From: Owenia fusiformis
Lineage: Eukaryota > Annelida > Polychaeta > Sabellida > Oweniidae
DNA: 64,000 nt
Direction: 5' to 3'
NCBI GenBank assembly: GCA_903813345.2
Contig: CAIIXF020000008.1
Location: 21,684,822 to 21,748,821 of the forward strand
The position numbers were made by a program, and so were the translations under genes. This document shows positions 12,092-24,797 of the stretch, one piece after another; within the stretch, counting starts at the first letter, position 1, and every line of letters begins with the position of its first letter. The notes under the pieces were generated by a model. That model made no database searches. It was not told the DNA's origin and saw nothing but the letters and a program-made list of their open reading frames with translations.

Positions 12092-13069
12092 CTGAAGAAC
12101 AAAATATTTAAAAATTCAAAAGAATAATTTATTAAATCTTATTATTTATCTATTTTGCGTTCATGTTGTTAAGTACTTGGGGTTAAAGCACTTAGTAATA
12201 GAAGCCCCTTCATTTTGATATTGACCTTATATTATATATTACCATGACATTGAAGAGTTACAATGAGCTAGTATTCCTAACCATATATGGGCATGTGGAT
12301 AAAAAGGTTTCATACATGGTTCTCCAGACAGTAAATGAGCTTACGAAGATTGTGAATGAATACAAATGAATCCATTAATTCTGTTCAGACATCTTATATG
12401 TCAGCTAGGATAAAATAATGAAAACATGTGACATCCAAAAGTCATATGAGATTTTACAAATACAAGTACATTACATAATGTAGATTTTTTGCACCAATAA
12501 GTATCTTAAGTTTTCATATTTACTCTATCAGGACAATTTTGAAACACAGAGATTATTAAATGTATCACACTCCAAGAGCAAAATGGGCACTTTGCAAATT
12601 ATCAAGAATGCCTGAAACCTAGTCAGATCTTGATACTAATCTTGAAAAGTTTTCTCTCAATCTTAATGGCAAGACATTGATGACATAGTCAACAATAGCA
12701 ATATAGCTTTTTTGGATTATGTCATATTCAGTAAACAATTTGGAATTAGATTGGGAAAAATGCTTTACCTAAATAGTCTTTTTTTGTGTGTCTAAGGTGA
12801 CTTTCTTATGTTTTACCTTTCTTAAAATAATTTTGAAATATCAAAAGTTTATTGATTATTTCAATAAAATACTATTATCTATAGATTGTGAAAAAAAGGC
12901 ATGGGTCATTGATTACCAGGATTTTATAAATACTGTGTGCACTGTATGATAAGTGCATAATCATCACAAGCATTTAAGGCCTACAAAATTGAATTAGACC
13001 AGTTGCCATGTTATTTTCCTGCAATCAATGCATCTAACTTTGTGTTGTTGCATGATGCTTGCTTCTTAC
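12092..13069. other. PRKD intron 3, nothing recognised
   Basis: 978 bp between the two halves of C1a. No repeat or coding signal was found. Confidence 0.6.
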
Positions 13070-13201
13070 CTTCACATTTAAGTCCCTGGCGCACAAGTCC
13101 AAACAACATCTCACCACAGAAGTCACAGAAATGAGGGGACTTGTAAGAGTATACGAACAACATATGGGGGCGGATCTGTAGTTCCTCCATGGTGGTAGAG
13201 G
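13070..13201 (-). CDS. PRKD: PRKD exon 3: first half of the C1a domain
   Basis: The acceptor is CTTTTCAG|CCTCTACC and the donor TGTGAAG|GTAAGA, 132 nt, phase 1 to phase 1, residues 95-139. It begins with [18 protein letters not shown] and contains His107, Cys120, Cys123 and Cys137 of the C1a zinc signature. Gly-Glu-Met-Leu and [11 protein letters not shown] follow the PKD consensus closely. The internal ATG sits in a good initiation context. The upstream exons join in frame, so I treat it as internal. Confidence 0.96.
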
Positions 13202-14503
13202 CTGAAAAGAGAACAGTATAAACATATATACTTGAAATTATATTTCTTATTTTCTAATAAATAATCATTAATGAACTAAATTCTCTTGAGATAACTAGTG
13301 ACCAAATCTTGGTAGAATATTTCTTTTTACCACCAAAACACACAGTTCAAAAATATTTGATATAATCCAGTAGGAAGGAGTGTTCCAATGGACCAAAATG
13401 ATGTACATGTATTTTCTATTTACATTTTTATAATCATACCTAAGATTTTGGCATGTTCCTTAAATCAAATATTGTCCCATGGATTTTTGAGGCCATTTTT
13501 TGGCCATCTTTAATTTTCAATGTTATAATGTTAATCAGTTCAACACTTCCATAGTTTTGGGAGTTTAGAGCTATAAATTGTACCCCCAGATTATACCAAA
13601 ATGTTTTTTCAAATTTTTTCAAAGATTTTGCCCTCGTGCCCCATCAGAAATATCTCATAGTAGTTGATGCAATTATATTTGTAATTATGTATTATATCAT
13701 ATAAAAAAATCACCCGAGATAAAAGTATTTTTAAAGTAAGAATGTCAATGTGATCTAATACTTCGTGCATGTAATATATTCAGCCACGGTAACTTTGATT
13801 ATTCATCAGAAACAGAAATAAAAATGTAAATATTCAGCCAATTCATATCAATGGAAATCTATATTCTGAACAATGGATAAGAATGACTTTGAAGCAATGA
13901 TTAATGTATCTCTTATTGAAACAAACTTTGCAAACAATTAACTACAATCAGAAATTATTTCTTAAACAAACATACTGCATCATTTGTATCAAATAGTTTT
14001 CTCAATACTGAAATTGACGACTTGGTACAATCTAATAACATCCGCAGAATCTAATTCACAAACAAGTTATTAAATGCAATCATGATATATACAGCATCGG
14101 TATCCTGAAGACAATTATGAAACGTGCGATAGGCAGACAGATGATGACTTTCATTTCCCTTGCTGATATTTCAATGATACAAATGTAAGAGTTAAGAGGA
14201 AAACAACTCTTTCCATAAACAACATATTGAAATTTTAGCTTGGAGGCCATGAGAGTGGTGACATAAAGGATATTCCCTGGAGATTTTAATTTTTTGTAAT
14301 AGTATTTTACTTTTTCCAAGATCCCAATAGACAAGAATGAGTAGCTGATAAGTTATTGCAAACGGTTACAAAAGTGCAACAATTTGTTAGATTTTGACAT
14401 ATGCCGAAACTGTTCACAAAAATGGTGATTATGCTACTAATGTATCATGTAACTGATATAAATTGTCAATAAAAGATATAATATAATGAATAAATAAGCA
14501 TTT
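13202..14503. other. PRKD intron 2, proximal part, nothing recognised
   Basis: AT-rich, with short open frames only (for example 14080-14334 minus) that lack family resemblance. Confidence 0.45.
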
Positions 14504-14985
14504 TTATCCCACGATTAATGTGTTATCTGTACAATAACAGCTATTGATATTTCTGATATTATTGAATTCCGTGTGATATTTTCCAGAAAATCGTTTATCA
14601 AACTCATATGTGTGTGATATCGTTTATCTCACGCATATCCGTGTGATATCACAATTGCATTTCGCGCCACAATATTGTTGGAAATTAGGTCAGATAATTT
14701 ATTCTCTTTTGAGAAAATAGCTCCGTTAATTTTTTCTATTTAAGTTACAACCGTGTATTGAATTAAGATTGTGTATATAATTTGATTAGAAGGCTGCTTA
14801 ATAACGATTAAAAATGGTATTTATGACGAACTATACCATGTACAGAAAGTAGTGCATATTACTGCGCAGTGGCCGGTGCAAATTCGTCTGACGAAGAATT
14901 GGCGAATCTCTAGTTTATATTGTTTGCCAATGTCCTGGAAATTGGATCAGAACATCACAAGGTGATTGTAATCATGGGATAAACC
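14504..14985. mobile_element. TIR element of the GTGATATC-rich hairpin type
   Basis: TTTATCCCACGATTA near the left end is repeated in inverse as TAATCATGGGATAAA near the right end. The interior contains several GTGTGATATCGTTTATC segments in both orientations. No target duplication was established, so the boundaries are approximate. Confidence 0.5.
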
Positions 14986-15004
14986 CAATATCACATAATT
15001 TCTC

Positions 15005-15108
15005 GTGATATCATTTTATTGCCTCGTAGATATCAAATATCAACACTCATTCGCTTCGCTCACTCGTGTTGATATTTGATATCAACTTGGCGATAAAAAT
15101 GATATCAC
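15005..15108. repeat. 104-bp long hairpin
   Basis: GTGATATCATTTTATTGCC and GATATCAAATATCAACAC are repeated in inverse around a loop containing TCGCTTCGCTCACTCG. The arms are about 42 bp with few mismatches. The loop resembles that of the hairpin at 4872-5010. Confidence 0.8.
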
Positions 15109-15208
15109 TCAAAATGATGTGATATTCTGTATTTATGTATATAGGTACTGATACCAATATCTCCATATTATGAACACCCTTGAGTAAAATCCTTTATAAT
15201 ATGTAACA

Positions 15209-15966
15209 GTGGCGTAGCCAGGAAGGAAAAAGCGACGAGGCAAAAATATTTCATAACTCTGTCACGTTGTCACAACGCAATATGCATATGTACAGCCGGG
15301 CATACATCAATTGCAAGGCAACACAAATTTCCATCATAATAATACTTCAACGCAACGCAATTGAGTAATATACTATTTTGTACTGAAATTAAGTCGTCTT
15401 TTGAACAATTTATTTATAAAACAACTCGTCGTCAGTCCAGTGGACAATATAGCAAATTTAATTGTCTCTTAAAATTCTAATTTTGAAAGCAATCGGATGG
15501 ATGGATCGTTACTCATATGACTTATGGCAACCCAACCATTCCCCATTTGTTTAACATGGGATCTGCCATTTTTGTTAAATTTCATGAAATTCATCAATTT
15601 TGACATCAAATTTTGACCCAATGTAATGAAGATACAACATTGAAATGTTGCGAACTTTATAGGGAATAGAATCAAGACACAGATTTATTTTCTTTATTGG
15701 GATTTCTTTTGTTCCTCGCTTAGAAAATAGTCGTTCAAACAAATATGGCAGTTAACATATAAACCTATGAGGAAAACCACTTGTCCTTAACTTTTTTTGA
15801 GGAGTATATTTTGATAAAATCAACGGAACACAAGTTGTTATTTTAATGGTGCGTTTTCAAAAAAGAGATGCTCATTTTAATGGTTTTATATTCGAACATT
15901 ATTTTTCAAAGGCTTAAAAAAGCAACGAGGCACCTGCCTCATTTGCCTTAACGTAGCTACGCGCTT
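15209..15966. mobile_element. possible hAT-like element with short GCGTAGC termini
   Basis: The left end CAGTGGCGTAGCCAGG is of the type seen at hAT termini. The right end holds GTAGCTACGCGCTTGCG, whose reverse complement shares GCGTAGC. No convincing target duplication was found. The interior has GCAACGAGGCACCTG, a motif shared with the foldback element at 46263-48042. Confidence 0.4.
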
Positions 15967-16761
15967 GCGTAATTTCTAATCAGTGTTCTCCACAGTATTT
16001 TTCCTCAAGTGGGTGCAAAATTGTCATTTTGTTTTTATTAAAATCAATGTAAAATATTTACAGGTTTTAGTGGCTATGACCCCCAAGAGGGAGTATTAGG
16101 TGCCACATAATGGTATTTACAATGATTTGTGAAATATTATAAGAAGTGTACATGTAATATACAACTAAGGCCTTAAAATCTCAGGTGGGTAATGCTTGGT
16201 TTAATGCTGCAGGGAGATCACCTATCAATACATTAAAATTGAATCATAAATCCAGTCATTAATGATATCAACAAAAGACCAATGGTCACACTGTGCTTTC
16301 TGCAAGCTATTTTGGTCAATTTTCATCAACATCTTATCAGGCTTTTTTTACTGACTGTTATAATAATATCAGTATTCTTTGTTCAGCTTTGAGATGATAA
16401 AGTAAATCATATTATCATGATATTATGATCTTCATATGTTACAATATTTAACAATTAGTTAGTTTAACTTAGAGATAATTTTAAAATTAGGAGGTCCATT
16501 TTAGAAATCATAGGAGGCCAAATCAATATATATTAGACTTCTGGTTGCAAATAAATAGTTATATGAAACAGATATTGAATTCAAAGGGAGTTCTAAATTC
16601 TAAATATGCTAAGGATTAATCAAAGGGAATTAATGAAAGGTTGAATCTCAAAAACAGAGGTTAGAGCTAAAATCTGGAAAGTATATGATTTTGATAACAA
16701 ATTAGTCCCCTGTTAGGCCTCCTAGTAATAATAAATGATAATATAGAAAAACTGTACATAC
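15967..16761. other. PRKD intron 2, distal part, nothing recognised
   Basis: No repeat structure or coding signal was seen. Confidence 0.5.
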
Positions 16762-16903
16762 CTGAGCATACTACCTCTACTAACGAGTTTTCTTTCACCT
16801 GACTTGTGGGATTATTAATAAGCACCAATACATTGGAACTTGAAGCATCATGTACAAACAGCAAGATCTTGTCTTGTAGACCATAAAATCCATGTTCTGG
16901 ATA
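16762..16903 (-). CDS. PRKD: PRKD exon 2: N-terminal domain, second half
   Basis: The acceptor is TTTGCAG|TATCCAG and the donor TGCTCAG|GTATGT, 142 nt, phase 0 to phase 1, residues 48-95. EHGFYGLQDKILLFVHD matches the conserved GFYGMYDKILLF-type motif of animal PKDs, and SLVEVV precedes the C1a exon as in the family. A longer open frame around it (16667-17131) reads through both splice sites and is not the real unit. Confidence 0.95.
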
Positions 16904-17503
16904 CTGCAAACAGAGATACAGAGATGATGAGAATATATCCACAGAGCTAATATATTGAGAGAAAATAAAAACAATAATGATGCAAAATACCTGTGATGAA
17001 GCACTGCAAGAGATATCATCTATTAACACCAATATAAAAACATGTTGCAGCGGTAAAGTTAACATGATGATGGAGAATGCAATATGTAATAAATAAAGTA
17101 TTATAAATCTAAAACCTGTTAATATAAACAATATCTTGTTTGTGACGTTCTAAGATTGTAACTGTTGTAACGTTGTAACGTGTGTACATGTGTGTGCAAT
17201 TATTTGAATATACTCGTTTATCTACCTTTAAAGCAGAAATCTTTCCTTATGATGATATGCTATTTCCCTACCTAACATTGCATTTTCAGAAATGTTCTAT
17301 CAGTGAAAGATATCACAGTTATCTGGTACTTAGACTATACAGCCCTTTATTCCTAGCATTGCAAACATTGTGAAAAATCCTGTTTCATGGGATTGAGAGA
17401 TGATCGATGCACTGGAATTGTGTGGAAGTTACAGATACAGTCAATCATGCTACCTTGAATCAGTAATCTGTTCAATCAATGCCATACTGTTAATGACCGG
17501 TTG

Positions 17504-17612
17504 ATGAGTTGAAAGGTACAGACTGCCTCAATAAAACTTAATGCTCGGTTGAAAGGTACAGACTGCCTGAATAAAACTTAATGATTAGTTGAAAGATACA
17601 GACTGCCTAAAT
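17504..17612. repeat. three ~45-bp tandem copies
   Basis: GTTGAAAGGTACAGACTGCC followed by TGAATAAAACTTAATG-like sequence occurs three times with few changes. Confidence 0.8.
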
Positions 17613-17621
17613 AACATTACC

Positions 17622-17990
17622 CTTTGCATTCGTTTGACTTCACTTCTTAAAAGAGAGCTTCGTCTTCACTCTTTCAAACTAAAATAAACCTGTGAACTCA
17701 CCGCGCCAATCAGTGTTCGTCGGCCAAAATTGACCGACGTTTTATATATGGTCATTCCTTCTGACATCATCGCTGAGCCCGGAATTGACCAATGACATGC
17801 GCATATTTAATTAGAACGCATTTGGCGTATGTTTCTTCAAGCTCGCTGATTTATTGGAAGAAAGGTCAGCGCGTAGGTCAAAAGTTATTTATAACCCAAA
17901 CTGTCACCGGTACCCGTCGTGGGGGCGGGGCTACTAAACTGTAATATGGTCTCTACTAGGCAGAGTGTAGTTTAACTAGACTCTGCACGC
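17622..17990. repeat. dispersed repeat, longest copy
   Basis: Its 5' part (CCCTTTGCATTCGTTTGACTT) recurs at 43935. Its 3' part (GCTACTAAACTGTAATATGG, then CTACTAGGCAGAG) recurs at 22968-23095. The three copies share different segments, so this is one interspersed family of unknown class. Confidence 0.65.
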
Positions 17991-18212
17991 AGGGTAAAAT
18001 AACATAGGCCAATTAATACTCCCTATGGACTTATATGAACCAAAGCTATAATGTTAGCTAACCCACTGAGTCAGTAGAGTGAACCTTACTTATTGTCTTA
18101 TTTCACAGGTGTGAACTTTTACTTTTATCAAGAGCATGAAAAATATGAAGTTAACTACACATATGTTCAATTTTTTTATCTGGTATGATGGAAAAGTGAA
18201 AATATTTCTGCA

Positions 18213-18660
18213 TTTAGAAGAACACTTCCTTTCTCTTGTAACAATATTTCCACTTTCAAAAATAATACTTCCTTCTCTTGTGACAATATTTCTGCATTTA
18301 GAGAATACTTCCTTCTCTTGTGGCAATATTTCTGCATTTAGAGAATACTTCCTTCTCTTGTGGCAATATTTCTGCATTTAGAAAGAATACTTCCTTCTCT
18401 TGTGACAATATTTCCACATTCAGAAAGAATACTGTCTTTCTCTTGTGGCAATATTTCCACATTCAGAAAGAATACTTCCTTTCTCTTGTGGCAATATTTC
18501 TGCATTTAGAAAGAATATTGCCTTTCTCTTGTGGCAATATTTCTACATTTAGAAAAATATACTGTCTTTCTCTTGTGACAATATTTCTGCATTTAGAAAG
18601 AATACTTTCCTTCTCTTGTGAAAATGCTTTCCTTCTCTTGTGACAATATTTCGGCATTCA
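18213..18660. repeat. minisatellite, period about 40-43 bp, roughly 11 copies
   Basis: The unit is approximately TTCTCTTGTGGCAATATTTC followed by TGCATTTAGAAAGAATACTTCC. Periods near 42 (a multiple of 3) hold frames open on both strands, which explains overlapping 81-107-codon frames here. These are not genes. Confidence 0.92.
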
Positions 18661-21401
18661 GTGAGGATTTATCTTATGAAATTTCAACTCAACAGCGAAC
18701 TCTGTTGCCATGGTGACACACTTGAATAGAAAATGTTGTAAAAAGCTTCCTAGTTCTTGTTTCCTGGATTCCTGGCTCATTAATAAGGCTTAATGAAAGC
18801 TCACGTTTCCTATGCTGATAAAACATTTGTTCAGACAGGCATTACACAGTTGATAAGGCATGGCTTCATGTATATAATGACGATAATGCAATTGGTTAGA
18901 TTTTATAAAATATTTGTACATATACTATCTGCATTCATTCTGATACCCAACACATCTTTTTGTATCAAGGCAACAAGGCAATTGTTATATAACTCGTATC
19001 TCAAGGTTTATCATGATGGTAAGAACTACAACTACATATTATGTAGTAGAAATTATATCACAGCAACTTAAGGAGCATAGCTGGTCATAACTACAGGCCA
19101 TGAATTTTCACAGTATGTAGAGAATTAACTGTGAAAACCACAATCTACTATGTTATTAGACCAAACCCTGCACATTCACAAGCCTTGGACTATTGGTACA
19201 GCCCTTAGAGGCCCCATGTAAAGTTTAAACCACTTTGGCTTATATTGTAGTCTTACCCAATGTTATCAAAGTGTGATATGTGAAACTTTTTTTTTAAATT
19301 TCAAAAAGTGGTTTTTGATAGACTTTTTGTTCCAAAATTTGTGAATTTATTTAAAACCAACTTTTAGAGGTCACTCATATCTTCTAATTAGCCACAATTC
19401 ATACCAATGCATAGCATTCATCCTCCCATGTTTTTTGCCGAAATAATTAAGAAAATCGGTTGATAAACAAGCGAGAAATGAACTTATCAGTGCATGAAAA
19501 TGGTTCTGAGAAAAATGCATTCCAAAATAATAGTTCTCATAGAAACCAATGGTACAATGATATCTAAAACATAATTTATTCTTCCTTTTAACCTGGTTAG
19601 ACAATCAACATTGGTTTTTTATGAAAGTCTAGCATATTTAGAAAAGATTGACATCGAAAAAAAAATTTCAATTTTTTTCAAAAAGTTTTTGTTACCCTAG
19701 TGACATCACTAATGTTTCAAAATATTTTTGATATGCTAAAACATTGAAGTGGCCCATTAAATATGGCATTTTATTATTGAAACAGTGTGTCCTTTGTTCA
19801 ATCTTTGCATTGGTGTTTAAAAGATAATCTTTTTTGAAATGCATTAAGAAATATTTGATGATTAAGAAATTTCAACTTTTTTTGAAAAATGGCGGGAAAT
19901 TTGAATATTTGAGAAATGAAATGCTCACAACTTTTTTTTCAAAAATTTCTTTTTGTTCAAAAATCTCTAAAATCACTTTTTAAGTCCTGACAAATAGTGA
20001 ATGAATGATAAAAAAATATTTTCAAACTTTAGACGGGGACTTTAAGATTATAAAGCAAGAATGGCTTAATGTAAATCATCACTGGCAACACAATGGGGAC
20101 AACCTTGGTGATGTAATATAGATCTATATAAAAATAATAATAAGTCATATCAACAATGAATGTAATCTTCATATATCCAAAGTTTCCTTATATCAATTGA
20201 GTATGTACATCACTACAAAAGTTGAAATAATTTAAGTTTATTCTATGACAACCATCTGAATGAAGTATTTGATCAGCTACATAATTCATGAAATGGATAA
20301 ATCCACATAGCATAGATTTATTCAAATTTTGAATGGCTTATGTCAAGGGAATTTCGTCAGTTGCCTCCATATTATGAATGGTATTCTGGTCAGACCAAAA
20401 TCACCATCTATTTATCAATCCATATATAACAGGTCCTCTTATACAGCCAACTTGGACGAAAGGGAACATGGTTTAAAAAGTAACATTGAATAACATAAAA
20501 TATCATAGCCTATAGCATATAGAATAGAAACACTTTAGCCATCTTTTTAAATAATTCTGATTTCAGCCCATCTATTTATTAAGTGATTAATGATAGGTGT
20601 CTAATATTTCATCGCAGTCATATACCTAATCAATGTACTGATTAATATAGATTGCACATCAGGCAATAAATTAATGCAAATAAAGAAAAGTAATAATAAA
20701 CTCTTACATGTGCTTTACTGATGAAAACATAGTAATAGACAATTACAGGGTACTTATGAGCATTCTAGAGCTGATTAATGGACAGTATTCTTTAACAACT
20801 AGAACTTTTCAGAACCTAATATAGTGTTCCTAAAAGCTATCGCCTCAATTATACTTAAATCCTTAATTATACTGATTACATTGCTTGTAAACAAATGCCA
20901 CTCATCTTTGACATCAACAATGTGTTCCTCAATTTTGATTTGCAGTAACAATGACTTTGGAAGGTACTTAATGCATGTAGGTGATATACTTGTTGAAGCT
21001 GGAATCAATGTTAAGATATGGGGAAATTTGTTGGGAAACTTGGATGAGAGAGTAATGACAATTTTATTAGTGCAAGAATTTAAGAATGTGAAAAGTGCCT
21101 CTTTGCTCAGTGTATAGAGATTCTAGATCATTTTTAAAGATACCAGGCTTGAAAAAACATCAACTTGACAATTTTTTGAAAAACAGAGAAAGTGAAAAAG
21201 AAAAATTCAATTTTGAAAATTTTATCCTTGGATTGCAGCTGCCCCAAATCATCTCAAAACAAAACAATACGATTAAACTTTGTTTATGAAAAGAATGATG
21301 CATCCCCTGAAGAATCAGATGATTGAAGCTCTGGGAAAACTTGTTCTAGTTGATCAAATAATAGCATAAAAGTAGTGTCTTTTTATTTGTGATATAAAAT
21401 G
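18661..21401. other. PRKD intron 1 sequence, nothing recognised
   Basis: Two overlapping open frames on opposite strands at 20799-21117 have no recognisable motifs. A possible eroded inverted repeat lies around 19275-20010, but its ends are unclear. Confidence 0.4.
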
Positions 21402-22460
21402 AACTAGAAAAACAGCAACTCCACGGAGTAGCAAATCCCACCGAACAAAACATATTATGCTTACTATAGCTAGTGTAAATGTTAAAATGTTTGTGCACTT
21501 TGTGATAGAAGCATGAAATTTGGCACAAAGTTAGTTTATACTATTGTGAACTAGGCATCATCATATAAAATTTGAACCAAATCCGTTCACTGGTATATGA
21601 GTTATCAAAGATTACGTTTTTTACGAAAATTGGCTGCCATCTTGAAAATTATTTCTTGAACAGAGCTACTGTGTCCCTAGGCATAATCATATAAAATTTG
21701 AACCAAATCTGTTCACTGGTATTTGAGTTATCAAAGATTACATTTTTACGAAAAATTGCCGCCATTTTGAAATTAAGTGGCCATCTTGAAATATTTTTGT
21801 CGAACATAGCTACTGTGTCCCTAAGCATCATCATATAAAATTTGAACCAAATCCGTTCACTGGTATATGAGTTATCAAAGATTATGTTTTTTACGAAAAT
21901 TGGTGGCCATCTTGAAATTCAGCAGCCATCTTGAAAATCATTTGTTGAACAGAGCTACTGTGTCCCTAGGCATAATCATATAAAATTTCAACCAAATCTG
22001 TTCACTAGTATTTGAGTTATCAAAGATTACGTTTTTTACGAAAAATTGCCGCCATTTTGAAATTAAGTGGCCATCTTGAAAATTTGTTGTCGAACATAGC
22101 AACTGTGTCCTTAAGCATCATCATATGAAATTTGAACCAAATCCGTTCACTGGTATTTGAGTTATCAAAGATAACATATTTTTACGAAAAATGGCCGCCA
22201 TTTTGAAATTAAGCGGCCATCTTGAAAATCTCTTTTTGTGCGAAACTCCTTTGTCCCTAGGCATCAGCATATAAAATTTGAACCAAATCCGTCAACTTGT
22301 ATTTGAGTTATTAAAGATTACATTTTTTACGAAAAATGGTGGCCATTTTGAATTCAGTGGCCATATTGAAAATTCCTTCTCGAGCAGAGGTCCTACACCC
22401 ACGGACGGACGGACGGACGGCTTTCCTATATCCCTCTCGAACTTCGTTCGGTGGGATAAT
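21402..22460. mobile_element. pearl/Helentron-like non-autonomous element A
   Basis: Left end: GCAACTCCACGGAGTAGCAA, with a small hairpin, then ATCCCACCGAAC (21435-21446). Middle: six tandem units of about 126-146 bp. Then comes a (GGAC)n microsatellite at 22402-22420. Right end: a hairpin of TATCCC..CGAAC and GTTCG..GGGATA (22429-22458), containing GTTCGGTGGGAT, the inverted copy of the left motif. This architecture is the one described for bivalve 'pearl' and Helentron-derived HINE/DINE elements. No coding capacity. Confidence 0.75.
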
Positions 22461-24740
22461 GACAAATCAAGTTTGATTACAGGGGGAGGGGGTGGGGGTT
22501 AAACCATAATTAAAACAGCTTTTTCACAACAGTTGATAATTGGAGAACATCATTTATTTTTGTGGGACAAGAGACATTAGTTTATCAAACTAGATAAATA
22601 TCATAACAAGGAAAGCAGTATTACTAGAAGGAAACAATGGTTATTTCAATGGAAAGTTTTTTTCTCAATGTCAATCAACTCATTCTGATACTCATCACAT
22701 CTTTCTGTCTTCAACCAGAAATATGTGTGAAGTTTGAGTGTACTAGTGTGAATCTAATAGAAGGCCATGATTTCTCATGATGCTATCAACTTAAATTAAT
22801 TGTAATGATACAGTGATAATTCATTAATTGCTTTTCTAATGGTATTAATCCAACGGCATATGAAATTCAGATGAAACCAGTTGGCATTTCAAAATAAAAT
22901 CGTAGAAATTCAAAAATGTACCACTCACACATTTTCAATTTATTTTCAATTTTACTTTCCTATGTAAAGAGAAAGGGTCAGCGTGGTAGATTTGGAATGA
23001 TTTGTTACCTGGGCTGTCACAAGGCACCAATCTTCAGGGTGGGGCTGCTAAACTGTAATATAGTCTATACTAGGCAGAGGTTAGTTTATAACTAGACTAC
23101 CAATCTACCAATGGCTTATTGAAATGTATGTGACAAAAATGTGAATTGAACTTATAAGTATTTCGAGAGAGCATTCCTAACAAATCAAATTCACTCCTCA
23201 AACACAAATATAAAAAAGAGAGCTTTGGCCTGTAAATTCAATTCGACGTGGTCAATTATCAGCACTACCTGCTTTTTAAATAATAAAACAGCACACAATA
23301 GCAGCACTTTTCCTGCTTTGCTAATGCATTTTAAGCTAATTCAGTGTAAAGATTTCTAGCAAGCACATACAATTGGCAGAATCAAAGAAATCAGGCTTGA
23401 ACTACTGATCATTTACATCGCATTACAAATGGTCAAGAACAAAATTAGGAGCAATCCAGAATGAATGATATATTGATACTTAAAGTGATCTTCAAGGATC
23501 TTTTCTGAACAGCATGCTTAATCTCAATTTTTACTAGTTTTGGTCAAATCCTTCTGCCAAGATGCAATTAGATTTATAACAGGTTGGCAAGTAATTTTCA
23601 GATTTTCTAATGAGTGCAGAACCTAGTTTCTATATAAGGCTGGGGATATCACTGCATAGATGTAAATCACCTACAATATATTACATTTAATGTCTCATAT
23701 TTACAATTGCCTTTTACATATCATATATTATTAGTAGCTTGATTTCTGCATGGATGTCTGCCTTCTTTTCTTTATCCTTGACTGAAACAAGTGCGGAAAT
23801 ATATGAAAAATAGGATGAATTTCATGAATCAAGAAATTACTATACCCTTTAAAAATCATATCAGTAATATTGCTTGCCTCATATAATTCCCCTTGTATCT
23901 TGTGGAGATGTGTGTAACAGGAGGTCACAAGAGCTTGTAGATAGACTATAATATTTAAGAAGTTTGAAGTGTGATATAAATTGTATAACTGCCTCACCAA
24001 AACTTAGAAAAAATATAATTTTTTTTGAAAAAAATTTCAATTTAAAAGAACAGGTCTATTTAACAGACTATTGGTCAAGTTAGACTTTTTTCAAAAAACT
24101 CATTCTTCCATTTACTTCCAAAACTGATTGCAAGTTGTAGATAAACCTTTTTTCTGGGCATACATGTATACTACATAACTGCATGTACACATTAGGCCAT
24201 TTAAAATTAATTATTATATATGTTGCCATTCTGATGAAGGTTCTTATATAAAAAACTACAAAACCTTTATTTATTTAAAGGGGTTTATATATTATTTAAT
24301 AGTGAAAATGCAACAACACTTAGTGGAAAAGCAAGTAACACCTCTTGATTCAGATGACCTTGTGAATGAAGACAATACTAAAGCTTATATACATGTAGTT
24401 TTTAATCAATCTTGGAACTCATTTCAATACAATATTATTCATGATCACAATTCCCTCTGTCATTTATATGCATTACAAGTACATAGTACATGGGAACATT
24501 TTATTTTTTTCTGAAAACATAGAATTTAGTGACATTAATTATAAAAAAAATTTGAATGGCCTAAGTGTTTTTCTGAATAGGGAATAAGTAGAAATTATTT
24601 TAGGCAATCTTTTGAGTGTCATGCCATTTATACACGATGCTGCCTTATATTTTATCATATATATTGAAATTCAAAAATGGGAACTGCACATTGGCAAATA
24701 ACTTTAAAACTAAGTCTCCATACAGACATTTAATTTCAAA
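22461..24740. other. PRKD intron 1, mostly unrecognised
   Basis: Contains one dispersed-repeat copy (22968-23095). The minus-strand frame at 23731-24000 has no recognisable motifs. Confidence 0.4.
22968..23095. repeat. dispersed repeat, partial copy
   Basis: GGGGCTGCTAAACTGTAATA then CTATACTAGGCAGAGG aligns with 17930-17980. The upstream GGTCAGCGTGGTAG also aligns. Confidence 0.6.
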
Positions 24741-24797
24741 TTCCAATGTAGGTGCCAATGGGCATCTACATTGGAAATGCCCATGTCATGGGCATTT
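24741..24797. repeat. two adjacent perfect 11-bp-stem hairpins sharing two bases
   Basis: TTCCAATGTAG (24741-24751) pairs with CTACATTGGAA (24766-24776). AAATGCCCATG (24775-24785) pairs with CATGGGCATTT (24787-24797) across a single base. The loop of the first also contains CCAATGGGCAT, related to the second stem, so alternative pairings are possible. Confidence 0.8.

Noticed and set aside
16667-17131. 154-codon minus-strand frame as a gene
   Set aside because: Only 16762-16903 is coding (PRKD exon 2). The rest is intron on either side of good splice sites.
18136-18643. Overlapping 81-107-codon frames on both strands
   Set aside because: Produced by the ~42-bp minisatellite. No protein-like features.
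21545-22390. CRISPR-like array
   Set aside because: Units are 126-146 bp with no spacer/repeat alternation, and the setting is eukaryotic. It is the tandem core of a mobile element.
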